A stretch of 64,000 bases of DNA. It comes from Anodontia alba (Eukaryota; Mollusca; Bivalvia; Lucinida; Lucinidae). Position numbers and translations under genes: made by a program. Below the pieces are notes generated by a model, which worked only from the letters and a program-made list of their open reading frames with translations, ran no database searches and had not been told where the DNA came from. Positions 10,018 through 21,966 of this stretch are shown one piece after another. The DNA lies in assembly GCA_964016985.1 (NCBI GenBank), contig OZ024826.1:75007182-75071181 (forward strand), in the 5' to 3' direction. The first letter of the stretch is position 1. Every line of letters starts with the position of its first letter.

Positions 10018-13000
10018 AGCTCACCTGAGCACAAAGTGCTCATGGTGAGCTATTGTGGTCAGTCAATGTCCGTCGTGCGGATCAATAATTGCTTTAAAAG
10101 CCTACTCCTCTTACAGCCCTGGGCCAATTGACTTGATATTTGGTGGGAAGCATCGGGGTGACTTGTAGATCAGAAATAGCTAAAATCGTTCCGATAGGAA
10201 ATCCAAGATGGCCGCCATCTTGAAAATCTATTTTTCGCTTCTTCTCCTGAACCGAAAGGCCAATTGACTCCAAACTTGCTAGGAAGCATCAGGATGACTT
10301 GTAGATCAAAAATAGCTAAAATCATGTCGATCGGAAATCCAATTGTGGGTGGTTGGATGGTGCGAAGGTGTCATGTATCTTTTGTCACCCGGGGTGTCCA
10401 GCTGATATTGGCTTATAGTTGGGCAAGGCCTGCTATCCTTGTAGCAGGTAAGGGTAGGGAGGTGATGTTTTTATTTCTTCTGTTTCTTCACTTTCATTCC
10501 TGTTTCTCTTTCTTCCCTGTCCCTCCCTTTCATCTCTTCTGCTATCTCTTCTGTCTATTTTCTCCCTTTCTCTGGGAGACAACACAAAGTGACCCACAAG
10601 GGTTGACGTGTCGTTAAACCCCAACTCAATCAATCAATCAATCAGAAATCCAAGATGGCCACCATCTTGAAAATCTATTTTTTGCATCTTCTCCTGAACC
10701 GAAAGGCCAATTGACTCCAAACTTGCTAGGAAGCATCAGGGTGACTTATAGATCAAAAGTAGCTAAAATCGTGCCTATCGGAAATCCAAGATGGCCGCCA
10801 TGGCTGCCATCTTGAAAATCTATTTTTCACTTCTTCTCCTGAACCGAAAGGCCAATTGACTCCAAACTTGCTAGGAAGCATCAGGATGACTTGTAGATCA
10901 AAAATAGCTAAAATCGTGTCGATCAGAAATCCAAGATGGCCACCATCTTGAAAATCTATTTTTTGCATCTTCTCCTGAACCGAAAGGCCAATTGACTCCA
11001 AACTTGCTAGGAAGCATCATGGTGACTTATAGATCAAAAGTAGCTAAAATCGTGTCGATTGGAAATCCAAGATTGCCGCCATGGCCGCCATCTTGAAAAT
11101 TTATTTTTCGCTTCTTCTCCTGAACCGAAAGGCCAGTTGACTCCAAACTTGCTAGGAAGTATTAGGGTGACTTGTAGATCCAAAATAGCTCAAATCATGC
11201 CAATCGGAAATCCAAGATGGCCACCATGGCAGCCATCTTGAAAATCTATTTTTCGCCTCTTCTCCTGAACCGAAAGGCCGATTGACTCGAAACTTAGTAG
11301 GAAGCATATGGGTGACTAGTAGATCAAAAGTAGCTAAAATCGTGCAGATAGGAAATCCAAGATGGCTGCCATGGCAATCATCTTGAAAATCTATTTTTCC
11401 CTTGTTCTCCAGAACCGAAAGGCCAATCAACTCCAAACTTGCTAGGAAGCATCAGGGTGACTTGTAGATCAAAAGTAGCTAAAATGGTGCTGATCGGAAA
11501 TCTAAGATGGCCGCCATCTTGAAAATCTATTTTTCGCTTCTTCTCCTGAACTGAAAGGCCAATTGACTCCAAACTTGCTAGGAAGCATCAGGGTGACTTG
11601 TAGATCAAAAATAGCTAAAATCGTGCCAATCGGAAATCCAAGATGGCCGCCATGGCAGCCATCTTGAAAGTCTATTTTTCGCTTCTACTCCTAAACCCAA
11701 AAGCCAATTGACTCTAAACTTGGTTGGAAGCATTGGGGTGACTTATAGATCAAAAATAGCTAAAATTGTGCCGATCAGAAATCCAAGATGGCTGCCATGG
11801 CAGCCATCTTGAAAATCTATTTTTCGCTTCTTCTCCTGAACCGAAAGGCCAATTGACTCCAAACTTGCTAGGAAGCATTAGGGTGACTTGTAGATAAAAA
11901 ATAGCTAAAATCGTGCCGATCAGAAATCCAGGATGGGCGCCATGGCAGCCATCTTGAAAATCTATTTTTCTCTTCTTCTCCTGAACGGAAAGGCCAATTG
12001 ACTCGAAACTTGGTAGGAAGCATTTGGGTGACTTGTAGATCAAAAATAGCTAAAATTGTGCCGATTGTAAATCCAAGATGGCCACGATGGCGGCTATCTT
12101 GAAAATCTATATTTCGCTTCTTCTCCTAAACCAAAAGTCATTTGACTCGAAACTTAGTAGGAAGCATATGGGTGACTTGTAGATCAAAAATAGTTAAAAT
12201 CGTTCTGATCCGAAATCCCAGATGGCCACCATGGCCGCGATCTTGAAAATCTATATTTAGCTTCTTTTCCTGCACCGAAAGGCCAATTGACTTAAAACTT
12301 ATTAGGAGACAGTGGGGTGACTTGTAGATGAAAAACAGCTAAAATCGTGCCATTTGGATATCCAAGATGGCCGCCATGGCAGCCATCTTGAAAATCTATT
12401 TTTCTCGTCTTCTCCTGAACCGAAAGGCCAATTGACTCGAAACTTGGTAGGAAGCATTTGGGTGACTTGTAGATCAAAAATAGCTAAAATTGTGCCGATC
12501 GTAAATCCAAGATGGCCACGATGGCGGCTATCTTGAAAATCTATATCTCGCTTCTTCTCCTAAAGCCCAAAAGTCATTTGACTCGAAACTTAGTAGGAAG
12601 CATATGGGTGACTTGTAGATCAAAAATAGTTAAAATCGTTCTGATCCAAAATCCCTGATGGCCACCATGGCCGCGATCTTGAAAATCTATATTTAGCTTC
12701 TTTTCCTGCACCGAAAGGCCAATTGACTTAAAACTTATTAGGAGACACTGGGGTGACTTGTAGATGAAAAATAGCTAAAATCGTGCCATTTGGATATCCA
12801 AGATGGTCGCCATGGCAGCCATCTCGAAAATCTATTTTTCGCTTCTTCTTTTGAACCGAAAGGCCAGTTGACTCGAAACTTGGTAGGAAGCATTGGGGTG
12901 ACTTGTAGATCAAAAATAGCTAAAATCATGCCGATCGTAAATCCAAGCTGGCCGCCATTTAGAATTTGTTCAAATGATCACGCTCCATTGACTGGCATGC

Positions 13001-13151
13001 CATATATATTCTTCTTCAAAATTAAGAACTGCTTAAATGATGATCTTTTCACAAGTTGGGATGTCAGGATTGGAAAAATGTTGCATAACATCTGCATATC
13101 TTCAGTAGCTATGTCACTCAGGCGAGCGACCCGTGGCCCGTGGGCCTCTTG
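10018..13151 (+). mobile_element. HA element with 145-bp array carrying YY1-type sites
   Basis: Complete copy. The 5' end AGCTCACCTGAGC forms a bulged hairpin with GTGCTCATGGTGAGCT. The 3' end has CTCAGGCGAGC, a GGCCC-GT-GGGCC hairpin and TCTTG at 13151. Between them lie about 20 units of roughly 145 bp, most with GCCGCCATCTTG (YY1 consensus) in a near-palindrome. Units at about 12070-12500 and 12505-12935 form a three-unit higher-order repeat (436 bp). A SINE-C interrupts the array. No transposase is encoded. Confidence 0.88.
10343..10644 (+). mobile_element. SINE-C copy 2, nested in HA array
   Basis: Full-length SINE-C ending in (CAAT)n. The 9-bp duplication GAAATCCAA (10334-10342, 10645-10653) comes from the 145-bp array unit, proving insertion after the array formed. 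Confidence 0.88.
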
Positions 13152-13498
13152 TTTGTTTATTTACAAGTACATTGTATCCTAATGGTTTGTTACGTTAGGC
13201 AGTATCATGATCATGGCTGATCTGCTAATTGTAAGCTTCTCTGTGTGATTCTGAATGAAATCGGTGAAAAATAAGGGAACTAACAGGTGATCAGATAAGA
13301 GTGTCCCTTCTAGAAACCAGGCCAGAAGAAAATGCTGCAGGATAATGGTTAAAAAGATGTGAGAAATAAATTTTAAACATAGATAAAAAAAAATTCAACT
13401 TTTTTTGGCATTCATTTTCTACACACACACACATAGTCGTGTTCAGGTGAGTGACTTAGACATATTTTAACTTGTTGTCAAAACACCATATTAAATGT
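13152..13498. other. Unassigned sequence
   Basis: No gene or known repeat. A short (CA)n lies near 13420-13432 and a GTTCAGGTGAGTGAC fragment resembling an HA 3' end lies near 13441. Confidence 0.35.
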
Positions 13499-13710
13499 TT
13501 AACCCTTCTCTTGCTAAACACGATTGTCCTGTCTTAGCAAACAGTGTAGACCCAGATCAGTTGGCTTCTGATGGAGTCAACTGATCTGGATCTGCACTGT
13601 TTGTCATTAAATATGTGAATTTCTATCAAAGACCCGGATCAAGTAATCTGATTGGCTGGAAACTAGAAGTGGGTGTGGCATCTTAATTTATTCAGCTTGA
13701 GAAGGGTTAA
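13499..13710 (+). mobile_element. P-family MITE P3
   Basis: Ends TTAACCCTTCTCTTGCTAAA and TTCAGCTTGAGAAGGGTTAA, with a central palindrome around GATCAGTTGGCTTCTGATGG. Confidence 0.85.
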
Positions 13711-13995
13711 TTCATTAATTTAACAGAAAATATAAAGAAAATCTTTGTTTTTTTGTTATGTAGTTGAAGCATATGAGGTAGTAATAGAACTACTTTCACC
13801 ATGTTCTTCCTTCTTGCTGTAACATCTTGTTACATACAATTGTATAGCTTTGATAAACTGTCACAAAAAAGTTAGGATACTATAGTTCTCATTTAATAAC
13901 CCATTTATGTTGATTGGAGTCTTCTACCACAGCATTTTGGACCAGTCTATCCAATAGCAGGGTGTCTGGTTAGCTTTTATTATTACCATGTTTTT

Positions 13996-15523
13996 ATGCC
14001 CCCGCCATTTTCAATGGAGGGCATATACGTGTAGTATCACCGCTGCCTGTACGTACGTCCGTCCTGTTCGTCCAGCATGTAACACAAATGGTTTCCGTGC
14101 GATATCTTTTGAAAAGATTGGTGTATCGGATTGAAATTTTATACACAGATACACCGTCGAACCTCGTTATCTCGAACTCGCTTATTTCGAATTACCGCTT
14201 ATCTCGAAGTGAAAATCTGGTCCCTGTTTTAACATGAAACTATGACAACAGGTAACAAAATAATGTGGAAAAGAGGGGAAATTGCTCCTAAGCTCCTAAG
14301 GAGCAATTTCTCCTCTTTTCCACATTATTTTATATATATATTTCTAATTTCAGGAGTCAAATTACATATTCATTTGTTAAATGTGGTTGTTCAATTTATT
14401 GTTTTTCTCACTCAACTCTGATATGTCGAGGTACGGATATCTCGAACTGTTTCAGTGAGTCCCTTGGAATTCGAGATAACGAGAGTCGACTGTATAATCA
14501 TAAAGTATAGGTTAAGTTCGATTTAGGGTAAAATCCACCAATTATTTTAGGAGTTATGGCCTTTTTCAACTTTGAAAAATTTTCAGCTTAGAAAAACGGT
14601 TTCCGTTCAATATCTTTTGAAAAGATTAGTGTATTGGATTCAAATTTTATACACTGGTATATAATCATAAAATGTAGGTCTGACAAGTTCGATTTAGGGT
14701 AAAATCCACCTATTATTTTGGGAGTTATGGCCCTTTTTCAACTTCGAAAAATGGTTCCGGTTCCATAATTTTTTAAAGGTTAGTGTATTGGATTCATATT
14801 TAATACACGAGCATGTAATTATAAAATGTAGGTCAAGTTCAATTTAGGGTAAAATCCACCAATTATTTTTGGAGTTGCGACCCTTTTTCAGTGTTGAAAA
14901 AAAGTTGAAAAATGATTTCCATTCAATATCTTTTGAAAAGATTAGTGTATTGGATTCAAATTTTATACACAAGTATATAATCATAAAATGTAGGTCAAGT
15001 TCGATTTAGGGTAGAATCCACCAATTATTTTGGGAGTTATGGCCCTTTTCCAACTTTGAAAAATGGTTTCCGTTCCATAACTTTTGAAAAGATCAGTGAA
15101 TTGGATTCATATCTTATACATTAGCATATCATTATAAAATATAGGTCAATTTCGATTTAGGGTAAAATCCACCAATTATTTTTGGAGTTACGGCCCTTTT
15201 TCAACATTGAAAAATAGTTTCCATATGATATCTTTTGAAAACATTAGTGTATTGGATTCATATTTAATACACAGGTATATAATCATAAAGATAGAGGTCA
15301 AGTTCCTTTCCATATTTTTTTAAAAAAAGATTGGTGTTTTGGATTCATATTTTATACACAGGTATATAATCATAAAATATAGGTTGTTCGATTTAGGGTA
15401 AAATCTGCCAATTATTGTGAGATTTATGGCCCTTTTTTTCAACTACATTTTTTGCAAAATGCCATGTGTGGGTGAGGATGTCCCCTGGGCGGGGGCATCT
15501 GTGTCATATTGACACATTTCTAG
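13996..15523 (+). mobile_element. HC Helitron-like element with ~165-bp array
   Basis: 5' end ATGCCCCCGCCATT pairs imperfectly with AATGGAGGGCAT nearby and perfectly with GGCGGGGGCAT near the 3' end. A TGTGTCA/TGACACA hairpin and TTTCTAG follow, resembling the canonical Helitron CTRR end, with T-rich flanks. About seven units of roughly 165 bp contain TTCGATTTAGGGTAAAATCC and GGAGTTATGGCCCTTTTTC. A pogo-like MITE is nested. GTACGTACGTCCGTCC lies next to the 5' hairpin. Confidence 0.82.
14152..14492. mobile_element. pogo/Tigger-like MITE nested in HC
   Basis: 341 bp. Terminal repeats CACCGTCGAACCTCGTTATC and (reverse) CAGTCGACTCTCGTTATC are flanked by TA on both sides (14150-14151, 14493-14494). 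The interior has its own strong hairpin at about 14262-14335 (GGAGCAATTTC arms). No transposase, so probably an internal-deletion derivative. Confidence 0.8.
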
Positions 15524-15524
15524 T

Positions 15525-17824
15525 TAGTTCTGAGGCCTGAGCATGAAGTGCTCAAAGTGAGCTATAGTGATCAATATGCAATGTCCCTCGTACAGTATCA
15601 GCAATTTGCTTTGAAAGCCAACTTCTCCTATAACCTTGGGCCAATTGACTCGAAACTCTGTAGGAATTAAGTATCTTGGTGACCTGTAGATCAAAACTAG
15701 CTAAAATGTTCAGATCGGAAATCCAGCATGGCCGCCATCTTGAAAATCTATTTTGCGCTTCTCCATATCCGAATGGCCAAATGACTCAAAACTTGGTCTG
15801 AAGTATAGGGGCAACTTGCAGATCAAAAATAGCTAAAATCATTCCAGTGGCAGGGAGCCATCTTGAAAATTTGTTTTACGCCTCTTCATCAGAACCAAAA
15901 GGAAATCGACTCAAAGCTTGGTAGGAAGTATCGGGGCAACTTGCTGATCAAAAATAGCTAAAATCATCATAGCAACAGATAGGGCGCTTTTTTTATCCAA
16001 AAAATGCTGATAGCTTTCTTATTTCTCCACGAAAACATATGTTGTGGTACTCATTAGAAGTGCCTCAGCGAGGTGCTTCTAATGAGTACCCACAACATAT
16101 GTTTTCGTGGAGAAGTAAGAAAAATATTATGTGGATACCCCCTCTTATCTATAGCTATGAATCATTCCATAGGAAATCCAAGGTGATAGCCATGGGGGCC
16201 ATCTTGAAGATCTATATTGCGCTTCATCTCCTGAACAAAACTTCCAGTTGACTTGATACTTAGTAGGAAGTATCGGGGCAACCTTTAGATCAAAAGTAGC
16301 TAAAAGCATTCCGATTGGAAATCCAAGATGGCATTTCTGAACTGAAAGGCCCATTGGCTTGAAACTTTTTAAGAAGTATTAGGGCTACTTGCAGATAAAA
16401 AATAGCTAAAATTGTTTTGATCGAAAATCCAAGATGGCCGCCATCTTGAAAATCTATTTTGCACTTCTGAACTGAAAGACCAGTTGACTCGAAACCTGGT
16501 AGGAAGTATTGGGGCAACTTGTAAATAAAAAGTTGCTAAAATCATTCCAATCAGAAATTTCATGGCCGCCATGGTAGCCACCTTATTAAACTATTTAGCG
16601 CTTCTCCTGACCGAAAGGCCAATTGACTAGAAACTGGGTAGGAGGTATTGGGGCCCCTTGAGGATCAAAAATAGCTAAAATTGTTCTGATTGATAATCCA
16701 AGAAGGCCACCACAGCTGCCATCTTGAAAATCTGTTTTGCGCTTCTTATCCTGGACCAAAAGCCAACTGACTTGAAACTTGGTAGCGGAAGTTAGTATTT
16801 GGGTGACTTGTAGATAAAAAATGGCTAAAATTGTTCCAATCAGAAATACAAGGTGGAATCCAGGGATGCCATTTGGTAAATCTATTTTGTGCTTCTTCTC
16901 CTGAACTGAAAGGCTAATTTACGCGAAACTTGGTAGGAAGTATCAGGGCAGCTTGAAAATCAAAAGTAGCTAAAATTTCAATTAGAAATCCAAGAGGGCC
17001 ACCATAGCCACCATCTTGAAAATCTATTTTGCTCTTCTTCTCCTGAAAGGAGTAGCCAAGTGACTTGAAACTTGGTAGGAAATATCAAATTAACTTGTAG
17101 ATAAAAATAGCTAAAATCTTTTAGATCAGAAATCCAAGATGGCCACCATCTTGAAAATCTGTTTTGAGCCTCTTCTCCTGAATTGAAAGGCCAATCGACT
17201 TGAAACTTGGTAGGAAGTTTCTAGGCGATAGCAGATCAAAATAGATAAAATTGTACTGATTGAAAATCCAAGATGGTCACCATGGCTGCTGTCTAGAAAA
17301 TCAATTTTGAGCTTCTTCTCCTGAACTGAAAGGCCAGTTGACTTGAAACTTGGTAGGAAGTACAATGTATCAGGGTGTCTTGTAGGTCAAAAATAGCTAG
17401 ATCATTCTGATCAGAAATACAGGACGGCCCCCACCATGGCAGCAGTTTATCCTTCTTCTCCTGAACCAAAAGACCAAGTGACTTGACACTCGATATGAAG
17501 TATCTGGGCCACTGGTAGATCAAAACTAGCTAAAATAATGCCAATCAGAAATCTAATATGACCGCCACCATGGCAGCCATGTTGAAAATCTACTTTGATT
17601 TTCTCCTTAATGAAAGGCCAACTGACTCGAAACTTCATTGTAAGTATCAAGGTGACTTGTAGATCAAAAATACCTACCAATGTTCTGATTGGAAATCCAA
17701 GAATTTAGGCCCCCATGGCCGTCATCTTGAAAGTCTATATTGGACCTCTTGAACGGAAAAGCAAATTGATTCGAAACTTGTCTGGTAATCAGGCGAATGA
17801 TATAGGGCAATCTTGGCCCTCTTG
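15525..17824 (+). mobile_element. HA element, older copy with degenerate ~145-bp array
   Basis: Directly abuts the 3' end of HC. The 5' terminus is decayed (AGTTCTGAGGCCTGAGC) but the inner GAGCA/TGCTC stem survives. The array units match the 10018 and 49724 elements, with AAGATGGCCGCCATCTTGAA retained in many but heavy divergence. The 3' end has AGGGCAA/TGGCCCT and CTTG. Divergence marks this as the oldest of the YY1-type copies. Confidence 0.78.
15967..16160. mobile_element. Hairpin MITE H2, nested in HA
   Basis: Long near-perfect palindrome (ACATATGTTGTGG...CCACAACATATGT) splitting an array unit between AAAATCA and TCATTCC, consistent with a short TCA-type duplication. Confidence 0.85.
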
Positions 17825-18067
17825 AATAGAAATTCCTGTTGCATTCTGTGGCATCTGATCTGGGCCTGCACTGTTAGCCAATTACTCATTTGGGGGTCTT
17901 AGACAAAAACGGGTAGGCTCTTAAAGTGCTAATCATGTCTGCAGCAGATAAATTTTTCTCTTTGTATTTTTCAGAGAAAAAAGAATGGACATTTTATATG
18001 AATTATCAGCCAAGCAAATGATTCACATAAAATTCAAACATCCCATGATCGGATGAATAAATAGTTA
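17825..18067. other. Decayed MITE fragments
   Basis: Half-matches to the CTGATCTGGGCCTGCACTGT core near 17860 and to an R-like palindrome near 17960-18045. Boundaries cannot be set. Confidence 0.35.
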
Positions 18068-18276
18068 TTAACCCTTGTCCTGCTAAATACATTAAGATGC
18101 CATGCCCACTTCTAATTTTCAGCCAATCTGAATACTCGATATGGATTGTTCCTATTAATTCACATACTTAATGGCAAACAGTGCAGATTCAGATCAGTTG
18201 GCTTCTTCAGAAGCCAACTGATCTGGATCTACACTGTTTGCAAAGGCATATCCGGGTTCAGCAGGACAAGGGTTAA
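18068..18276 (-). mobile_element. P-family MITE P4
   Basis: Reverse orientation copy: TTAACCCTTGTCCTGCTAAA at the left and TTCAGCAGGACAAGGGTTAA at the right. The internal palindrome is intact. Confidence 0.88.
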
Positions 18277-18281
18277 ATGAT

Positions 18282-18350
18282 GTGATCATTATGTCATTTG
18301 TCATTGAATAAATAGTTATTAAATGATGTGATCATTATGTCATTTGTCAC
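18282..18350 (+). repeat. Direct duplication beside P4
   Basis: AATGATGTGATCATTATGTC is repeated (18282-18311, 18321-18350 approximately). The spacer repeats GAATAAATAGTTATTAA from the left flank of P4, suggesting local duplication at the insertion site. Confidence 0.7.
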
Positions 18351-18358
18351 CCTCCCTC

Positions 18359-18361
18359 ACC

Positions 18362-18408
<47 letters not shown>
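18359..18408. repeat. (C)n(AC)n microsatellite
   Basis: Pure C run followed directly by about 14 AC dinucleotides and CCCC. Confidence 0.95.
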
Positions 18409-18521
18409 CTAGAGAAGATAGTCAGTGCAAAATCTACAGGACTGCTGAATATACTGGCAAAAATTCTAAGCATTTCCAATACATTTTAATCATACGTCTG
18501 GGGAGGGGGAGGGTGTGCTGG

Positions 18522-18702
18522 GACTCTCCCTTCTGCTGATTCAAGAAAGGCAGTTTTCAGTTTCTAGCGTGAGAATGTGCACAATACTGGTTAACCGCTT
18601 AGAGGACTAAGCCTGCACAGTAAAAGTGTGGTTTGGTAAACTGACAGCGCTTGGACATGACCCCATTGTGTTGACCTGGCGGTAAAACCTCAAACAAACA
18701 TT
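18522..18702 (+). mobile_element. SINE-V copy 1, 5'-truncated
   Basis: Body and tail of SINE-V, from CTCCCTTCTGCTGATTCAAG to TAAAACCTCAAACAAACA. The tRNA-like head is absent, as expected from incomplete reverse transcription. Confidence 0.82.
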
Positions 18703-18904
18703 TCATCATAGAGCAAATGTGTGTTCTGATGGTAATGTTCATTGGCATTGCTCAGATCTGCTTGACTTTTCATGAGTTTGCATATGCTCTTAGAGCCACA
18801 TTTAGCTTTATGTGGTCAATGGTATCTTCTATACATGTACCTCGTTTTTTGTTTTTTTTCTACAGAATATTCTATGGGCGAAGCAGGCAATACATCCATC
18901 CAGT

Positions 18905-19140
18905 CTTAACACTTTGCATGCTGGGTAATTTTGCATGCTTTTTTGTCATCTTTGGATTTTTTTAATCAACTACATGTATTTCAAAAAATCTTTCAGGAAT
19001 ACCACCAGAGTGTCAAGCAGTTTGGATCCAGATCAGGCCTGACAAAACCCGACATTTTGTTGGGTCTGATCTGGGTTCAAACTGCAAAGGTTATCAGCAG
19101 ATGGCAAAATGTTGTCACTAGCGGGGAAATAGTCAAATGA
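18905..19140. mobile_element. MITE with long palindromic core
   Basis: A large imperfect hairpin around GGATCCAGATCAGGCCTGAC and its complement GGTCTGATCTGGGTTCAAAC, flanked by weak outer repeats. Related to the Q/M core. Confidence 0.55.
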
Positions 19141-19208
19141 AGCAAGAATTTTGTATTTGATCTACAATTGATTGATAGTCTCTATGCATACGGTCAATAT
19201 GTATTCAG

Positions 19209-19250
19209 TAAATGTCCTAAAATTTTTGAACACTTTATTCCTTAATTTTT
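19209..19250 (+). mobile_element. M-family MITE M1, left piece
   Basis: TAAATGTCCTAAAATTTTTG end followed by ACACTTTATTCC and a T-run. The matching right piece resumes at 21310, so HB at 19251-21309 split this element. Confidence 0.8.
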
Positions 19251-21309
19251 ATCGCACCTGCTTGTAGCAGGGTGCGATATAGGCGTCCGATTTTCCATCC
19301 GTCCGTCCGTCCGTCCGTCAGTCCGTCCGTCCGTCCGTCCGTCAGTCCGTCCGTCCGTCTGTCAACATTTATGTCGACGTTCGACATTTATGTCAAAGTT
19401 AGTATTCTAATCAACTACAAGACTAAACAACCATCAAACCTTGCATGAAACATCTCCCTGACCTCCTGACTTTGCAACATAGGCGTCCGCTTTTCCGTTT
19501 GTCTGTCCATTCGTCCGTCCGTCTGTCAACATTTATGTCGACGTTCGACATTTATGTCAAAGTTAGTATTTTAATCAACTACAAGACTATACAACCATCA
19601 AACCTTGCATGAAACATCTCCCTGACCTCCTGACTTTGCGACATAGGTGCCCACTTTTCCATTCGTCTGTCTGTTCGTCTGTCTGTCCGTCCGTCTGTCT
19701 CTTAACAGTTCTGTTATGTCGAAGTTCGACATTTATGTCAAAGTTAGTATTCTAATTAACTACAAGACTAAACAACCATCAAACCTTGTATGAAATATCT
19801 CCCTGACCTCCTGACTTTGCGACATAGGTGCCCACTTTTCCATTCGTCTGTCCGTTCGTCCGTCCGTCTGTCTCTTAACAGTTCTGTTATGTCGAAGTTC
19901 GACATTTACGTCAAAGTTAGTATTCTAATCAACTACAATTCTACAACAACCATCATACCTTGCATGACACATCTCCCTGACCTCCTGACTTGGCAGATAT
20001 GTTGACCCAGTGACCTTGACCTATATTTTGCGCTCCATTGACTTTGACACAATTTACGTTGACGTTCCAGATCTTCTCAGCTATAAGGCGTACAACTACC
20101 AAACCTTGCATAGTGCTTCTCCTAGAGGTACAGACTTGGCAGGTACCTTGAACCGGTGACCTTGACCTATATTTTGCGCTCCAGTGACTTTGACATATTT
20201 TGCGTCGACATTCAATATCTCCTCAACTATAAGGCCTACAACCATCAAACCTTGCAAAGTGCTTCTCCTCAATGTACTGACTTAGCAGATACCTTGACCT
20301 GGTGACCTTGACCTATATTTTGGCTGCAGTGACTTTAACATAATTTACGTCAACGTTCCAGATCTCCTCAAGTGTAAGACCTCTAGCTACCAAACCTTGC
20401 ATAGTGCTTCTCCAATATGTACTGACTTGGCAGGTATCTTGACCTGGTGACCTTGACCTATATTTTGCGCTCCAGTGCCTTTTACACATTTTACGTCAAC
20501 GTTCAATATCTCCTCAACTATAAGGCCTACAACCATCAAACCTTGCATAATGCTTCTCCTCAAAGTACAGACTCTGCAGGTACCTTGACTGGGTGACCTT
20601 GACCTATATTTCACGCTCCATTGACTTTTACACTGTGTACGTCACCCTTCCATATGTCCTCAACTGTAAGGCCTTCAACCACCAAACCTTATATAGCACT
20701 TCTTCTCGATGTACTGACTCGACAGGTACCTTGACCTGGTGACCTTGACCTATATTGTGCACTCCAGTGACTTTGACACATTTTATATTGATGTTCGGTA
20801 TCTCCTCAAATATAAGACCTACAACCACTAAACCTTGCATAGTGCTTCATCTCATTGCACTGGCTTGGCAGTTACCTTGACCCAGTGACCTTGACCTATA
20901 TTTGACAAATTTTACGTTGATGTTTGATAACTCCTCAACTATAAGGCCTACAACCACCATACCTTGCATTGTGCTTCTCCTTGATGTACTGAATTAGCAG
21001 GTACCTTGACCCGTGACCTTGACCTAAATTTCATGCTCCAGTGACTTTTACACATTTTACGTCAATGTTCCATTATCATTGGGCTGTATGATATGAAAAG
21101 TCAGTGCTGAAGATATAGCCATTAGAGGGAATGGGACTGGCCTGGAATATATGTGCCCCACTTGGCACTTTGTCTACATTTTTTTCAACCCAGTTTTCCA
21201 AGTAAGCACTGCTAAGAATGAAATAAACTTATTTAATAACCACATTCTGATTGTGGCTCCTGTGACTTTTGCGCCAGCAGGTGCGATGACGCCTTCCGCG
21301 GAATTCTTG
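19251..21309 (+). mobile_element. HB Helentron-like element, copy 1
   Basis: 5' ATCGCACCTGCT forms a hairpin with AGCAGGGTGCGAT (one-base bulge) and is perfectly complementary to AGCAGGTGCGAT near the 3' end. A TTCCGCGGAA hairpin and TTCTTG finish it. A CCGTCCGTC-rich tract follows the 5' hairpin. A first array has units of roughly 165-180 bp (GACATTTATGTCAAAGTTAG); a second has eight units, mostly 145-146 bp, each with TGACCTTGACC, the ERR/NR5A half-site. Inserted in the T-run of M1. Confidence 0.88.
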
Positions 21310-21462
21310 TTTTGCCTAAATTTTGCTTTTTCTTGCAGTCTCTTTAAATACTTAGTGGAATGGCAAACAGTATATACCCTGATCAAACTGCTCCCTTCAG
21401 GGAAAAATAATAAACATATCATCAGTTTGTCTCTGCTGAATTTGACAGAATTAAAGTTTTGA
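21310..21462 (+). mobile_element. M-family MITE M1, right piece
   Basis: Starts TTTTGCCTAAATTTTGC, exactly where M3 (52874-53076) continues after its T-run. It then holds the GTGGAATGGCAAACAGT block; its outer end is decayed. Confidence 0.78.
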
Positions 21463-21489
21463 TATCAAGCCTAACTATTTTTATATTTT

Positions 21490-21678
21490 CTATGGTCATT
21501 CTCTCCCTTCCACTGATTCAAGAAGGGCAGTTGTCAGTTTCTGGCGAAAGAATGTGCACAATACTGGTTAATCACTTAGAGGACTAAGCCTGCCCAGTAA
21601 ACATGTGGTTAGGTAAACTGACTGCGCTCGACATGACCCCATTGGGTTGACTAGGCCGTAAAACCTCAACACAAACAA
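21490..21678 (+). mobile_element. SINE-V copy 2, 5'-truncated
   Basis: Contains CTCTCCCTTCCACTGATTCA through GGCCGTAAAACCTCAACACA. No tRNA head. Confidence 0.85.
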
Positions 21679-21774
21679 ATATCAAGCCTAACATGGACTC
21701 AAAGTATTGAAATATTATTGTGACTTATTCTGTAAACTTTCTTTTCTTTGTTCAGTATATGAAACTAATATTAA

Positions 21775-21966
21775 CCTGTACATGTATTACACTCTGGGCA
21801 AATTCTGCAGGCAACAAAATTGATGATATTTTTCTAATGTTTCCAAGAAAATAAACTTTGACATTTTTTGCAAATTGTCTGCATGAAATGTCAAAGCATA
21901 TTTTCTGGGAAAAATAAGCATTGTAATATACTGAAATTTTTACCAACACACATTTAAGCATTAATC
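21775..21966. mobile_element. R-family palindromic MITE R1
   Basis: Palindrome built from TTTGACATTTTTTGCAAATT and GCATGAAATGTCAAAGC, then TTTTCTGGGAAAAATAAG. Outer ends are weak. Confidence 0.6.
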
